DNA of 64,000 nucleotides from positions 363,847 to 427,846 of the forward strand of contig NZ_JALMEW010000003.1 in NCBI RefSeq assembly GCF_023094245.1, given 5' to 3'. A program made the position numbers and the translations under genes. Shown piece by piece: positions 61,823-64,000 of this stretch. The notes under the pieces are model-generated. The model was not told the origin of the DNA. It ran no database searches and saw only the letters and a program-made list of their open reading frames with translations. Within the stretch, counting starts at the first letter, position 1. Each line of letters opens with the position of its first letter. The stretch comes from Halomonas getboli. GTDB lineage: Bacteria; Pseudomonadota; Gammaproteobacteria; Pseudomonadales; Halomonadaceae.

Positions 61823-63193
61823 ATGAATGCCCCTTCCCCGCGGACTGTTTCCCCGCAAGCCTTCGGCGAGCGCCCCGAGGCGGCGCGCGCCTGGCTCGAG
61901 CGGCTCGGCGAGATCGCCGTCTCGGCCGTGCATCCCGACACCCTGCTGCCCGACCGGCTGCCCGAGCCGCCGGCCGGCCGCACCCTGGTGGTCGGTGCCG
62001 GCAAGGCGGCGGCAGCCATGGCCGTTGCCCTGGAGCGCGCTTGGGACGCCCATCAGCCCCAGGCGCCGCTGTCCGGCCTGGTGGTGACCCGCTACGGTCA
62101 TGGCCCCCAGCCGTCGGATTCCAAGGAACAGGACGCGCCGGGAGGGGGCGACGCCGGGCGCCGCATCGAGATTCTCGAGGCCTCGCACCCGATGCCCGAC
62201 GACCTCAGCGAGAAGGCCGCCCGACGCATGCTCGAGGCCGTGGACGGCCTCGGCGAGGACGACCTGGTCATCGCGCTGATCTCCGGCGGCGGCTCGGCGC
62301 TGATGACCCTGCCGGCGCCCGGCGTGAGCCTGGCCGAGAAGCAGGCCATCAACAAGGCGCTGCTGCGAAGCGGCGCTCCCATCGGCGAGATCAACACCGT
62401 GCGTCGCCACCTGTCGGCAATCAAGGGCGGGCGCCTGGCCGCCGCCGCCCATCCGGCCCGGGTGCTGACCTGGCTGATCTCCGACGTGCCCGGCGACGAG
62501 GCCTCGCTGATCGCCTCCGGGCCGACGCTGCCCGACGCCTCCACCCCCGCCGAGGCGCTGGCGATCCTGGAGCGGCGCGGCATCGAGGTCTCCGCCGCGG
62601 TGCGCCGGCAGCTCGAGGCCAACCACGAGGCGCCGCACCCGGACGATCCGGGCTTCGCCCGCGACGAGAGCGAGATCCTGGCCCGCGCCAGCGATGCCCT
62701 GGCGGCCGGCCGGGCCGCCGCCGAGGCCGACGGGGTCGAGGTGCGCCTGCTCGGCGACGACCTCGAGGGCGAGGCCCGCGAGCTTGGCCGCGAGCACGCC
62801 CGCATGGCCCTCGAGGCCCAGACCGGGATCGAGCGGCCGCTGCTGATCCTGTCCGGCGGCGAGACCAGCGTGACGGTGGCCGGCGACGGTCGCGGCGGGC
62901 GCAACGTCGAGTATCTGCTGGGGCTGTTCACGGCCCTCCAGGGCGCCCCCGGCATTCACGCCCTGGCCATCGACACCGACGGCATCGACGGCTCCGAGGA
63001 CAACGCCGGGGCGATCGTCGGGCCGGGCTGCTGGACGCGCATGCGCGAGCACGGGCTCGACCCCGACGACTATCTGTCACGCAACGATGCCTACTCGTTC
63101 TTCGAGGCGCTGGACGACCTGATCGTGACCGGGCCCACGCGCACCAACGTCAACGACTTTCGTGCCATCCTGGTACTGCCGAGGAATTCATGA
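61823..63193 (+). CDS. ttuD: Glycerate 2-kinase (MOFRL family)
   Basis: 456 residues, type II glycerate kinase (TtuD/GckA, DUF4147 plus MOFRL). [19 protein letters not shown] near residue 55, [16 protein letters not shown] (about 152-167), [13 protein letters not shown], and C-terminal MOFRL motif [18 protein letters not shown]. It phosphorylates D-glycerate to 2-phosphoglycerate, which enolase and the pyruvate kinase encoded next take to pyruvate. Its TGA overlaps the pyruvate kinase ATG by 4 nt. Confidence 0.92.
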   Translation: MNAPSPRTVSPQAFGERPEAARAWLERLGEIAVSAVHPDTLLPDRLPEPPAGRTLVVGAGKAAAAMAVALERAWDAHQPQAPLSGLVVTRYGHGPQPSDSKEQDAPGGGDAGRRIEILEASHPMPDDLSEKAARRMLEAVDGLGEDDLVIALISGGGSALMTLPAPGVSLAEKQAINKALLRSGAPIGEINTVRRHLSAIKGGRLAAAAHPARVLTWLISDVPGDEASLIASGPTLPDASTPAEALAILERRGIEVSAAVRRQLEANHEAPHPDDPGFARDESEILARASDALAAGRAAAEADGVEVRLLGDDLEGEARELGREHARMALEAQTGIERPLLILSGGETSVTVAGDGRGGRNVEYLLGLFTALQGAPGIHALAIDTDGIDGSEDNAGAIVGPGCWTRMREHGLDPDDYLSRNDAYSFFEALDDLIVTGPTRTNVNDFRAILVLPRNS

Positions 63194-64000
63194 CGACACT
63201 GCCGCCCCATGCCCCGATCCACGAGCCGATCCGCCGCACCAAGATCGTCGCCACTCTCGGCCCCGCCAGCGACCGCGAGGGCGTGCTGGAGCAGATGATC
63301 GCCGCCGGCGTCGATGTGGTGCGCCTCAACTTCTCCCACGGCTCGGCGGACGACCACCGCCGCCGGTTGAGTGCGGTGCGCGAGATCGCCGCCCGCCAGG
63401 GCCGCAGCGTCGCCGCCCTGGGCGATCTGCAGGGACCCAAGATCCGCATCGCCCGCTTCGGCGCGGGCAAGGTCGTGCTGGAGGAAGGCGCGCCCTTCGT
63501 CATCGACGTGGCCCTCGACGGCCAGGCCGGCGATGCCACCCGCGTCGGCTGCGACTATCGCGCGCTGGCCGACGACGTGACCGCCGGCGACCGCCTGCTG
63601 CTCGACGACGGCCGGGTGGTGCTCGACGTCGACCGCGTCGACGGCAGCGCCATCCACACCACGGTGGTGGTCGGCGGCGAGCTGTCCAACAACAAGGGCA
63701 TCAACAAGCAGGGCGGCGGCCTCTCCGCCCCGGCGCTGACCGACAAGGACAGGGCCGACCTCGAGACCGCCATGGCCATCGGCGTCGACTATCTCGCCGT
63801 GTCCTTCCCGCGCAGCGCCGCCGACATGCAGGAGGCGCGTGAGCTGCTGGGCGAGGCCGGCCGCGAAATCGGTCTGGTGGCCAAGCTCGAGCGCGCCGAG
63901 GCGGTGGCCGACGACGCCACGCTCGACGGCATCATCGAGGCCAGCGAGGCGGTGATGGTGGCCCGCGGCGATCTCGGCGTGGAGATCGGCGACGAGGCGC
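63190..64000 (+). CDS. pyk: Pyruvate kinase, N-terminal part (cut by window edge)
   Basis: 270 complete codons are present; the C-terminal part lies beyond base 64000. [22 protein letters not shown] (Arg/Asn/Ser of the active site), [10 protein letters not shown], and [10 protein letters not shown] then [11 protein letters not shown] mark the A and B domains of pyruvate kinase. Coupled to the glycerate kinase gene through ATGA, a known arrangement in glycerate operons. It makes pyruvate and ATP from PEP, ending the glyoxylate route. GAGGAATTC precedes the ATG. Confidence 0.93.
   Translation, partial: MTTLPPHAPIHEPIRRTKIVATLGPASDREGVLEQMIAAGVDVVRLNFSHGSADDHRRRLSAVREIAARQGRSVAALGDLQGPKIRIARFGAGKVVLEEGAPFVIDVALDGQAGDATRVGCDYRALADDVTAGDRLLLDDGRVVLDVDRVDGSAIHTTVVVGGELSNNKGINKQGGGLSAPALTDKDRADLETAMAIGVDYLAVSFPRSAADMQEARELLGEAGREIGLVAKLERAEAVADDATLDGIIEASEAVMVARGDLGVEIGDEA

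Overview
The window is a GC-rich (clearly above 60% G+C), gene-dense chromosomal segment from a gammaproteobacterium. A Halomonadaceae-like organism is my best guess, from the BCCT osmolyte carrier, the phasin, the protein style and the gene mix; this is inference, since no rRNA or marker gene is present. I recognise 56 protein genes, two of them cut by the window edges. I see no rRNA, tRNA, insertion sequence, phage gene or CRISPR array.

Layout. 0-5.6 kb: start of a tartrate/D-malate dehydrogenase with a divergent DmlR-like LysR regulator, a GT4 glycosyltransferase, a TVP38 membrane protein, and a gamma-butyrobetaine-dioxygenase-like enzyme with a divergent LysR regulator. 5.6-13.8 kb: an envelope-modification block, made of a four-gene operon (ArnC-like GT2, a small LAB_N membrane protein, two ArnT-like transferases) divergent from a PmrA/PmrB-like two-component system, followed by an SbmA-type peptide transporter. 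The shared promoter carries several CTTAAG-type hexamers, one pair with PmrA-box spacing. 13.8-21.2 kb: MtfA peptidase, a GNAT-nitrilase fusion, a DksA-like zinc finger protein, a DMT exporter, a BCCT carrier, a LysR regulator and a small secreted acidic repeat protein.

21.3-27.7 kb: glycolate locus (lactate/glycolate permease, glcD, glcE, glcF, glcG) with PdhR/GlcC-type palindromes. 28-41.5 kb: a glutathione transferase, an FCD regulator and a ten-gene cluster that I cannot match to a named pathway: GlcG-like protein, DctPQM TRAP transporter, enoyl-CoA hydratase, CaiB-type CoA-transferase, class V aminotransferase, YdiJ-like FAD/FeS dehydrogenase, threonine aldolase and gamma-carbonic anhydrase. 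41.7-42.8 kb: a phasin with PhaR-like operators and a phosphoribosyltransferase.

43-64 kb: purine and ureide catabolism down to central metabolism: xanthine/urate permease, OHCU decarboxylase, hydroxyisourate hydrolase, PuuD urate oxidase, GntR and RpiR regulators, two NCS1 permeases, allantoin racemase, allantoinase PuuE, a YfcC-type carrier, ureidoglycolate lyase, ureidoglycine aminohydrolase, then gcl-hyi-glxR-ttuD-pyk. Together these turn urate into glyoxylate, then tartronate semialdehyde, glycerate and pyruvate. The allantoate-cleaving step and xanthine dehydrogenase are not in the window.

Glyoxylate is the common node. Glycolate oxidation, ureide breakdown, a glyoxylate-family aminotransferase, a threonine aldolase and the Gcl route lie within about 43 kb. 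Shared promoter palindromes (GTATAC core, TGGAAA-N3-TTTCCA, TGAAA-N6-TTTCA, ATTGGT-N3-ACCAAT, TGAATTCA) suggest several overlapping regulons.
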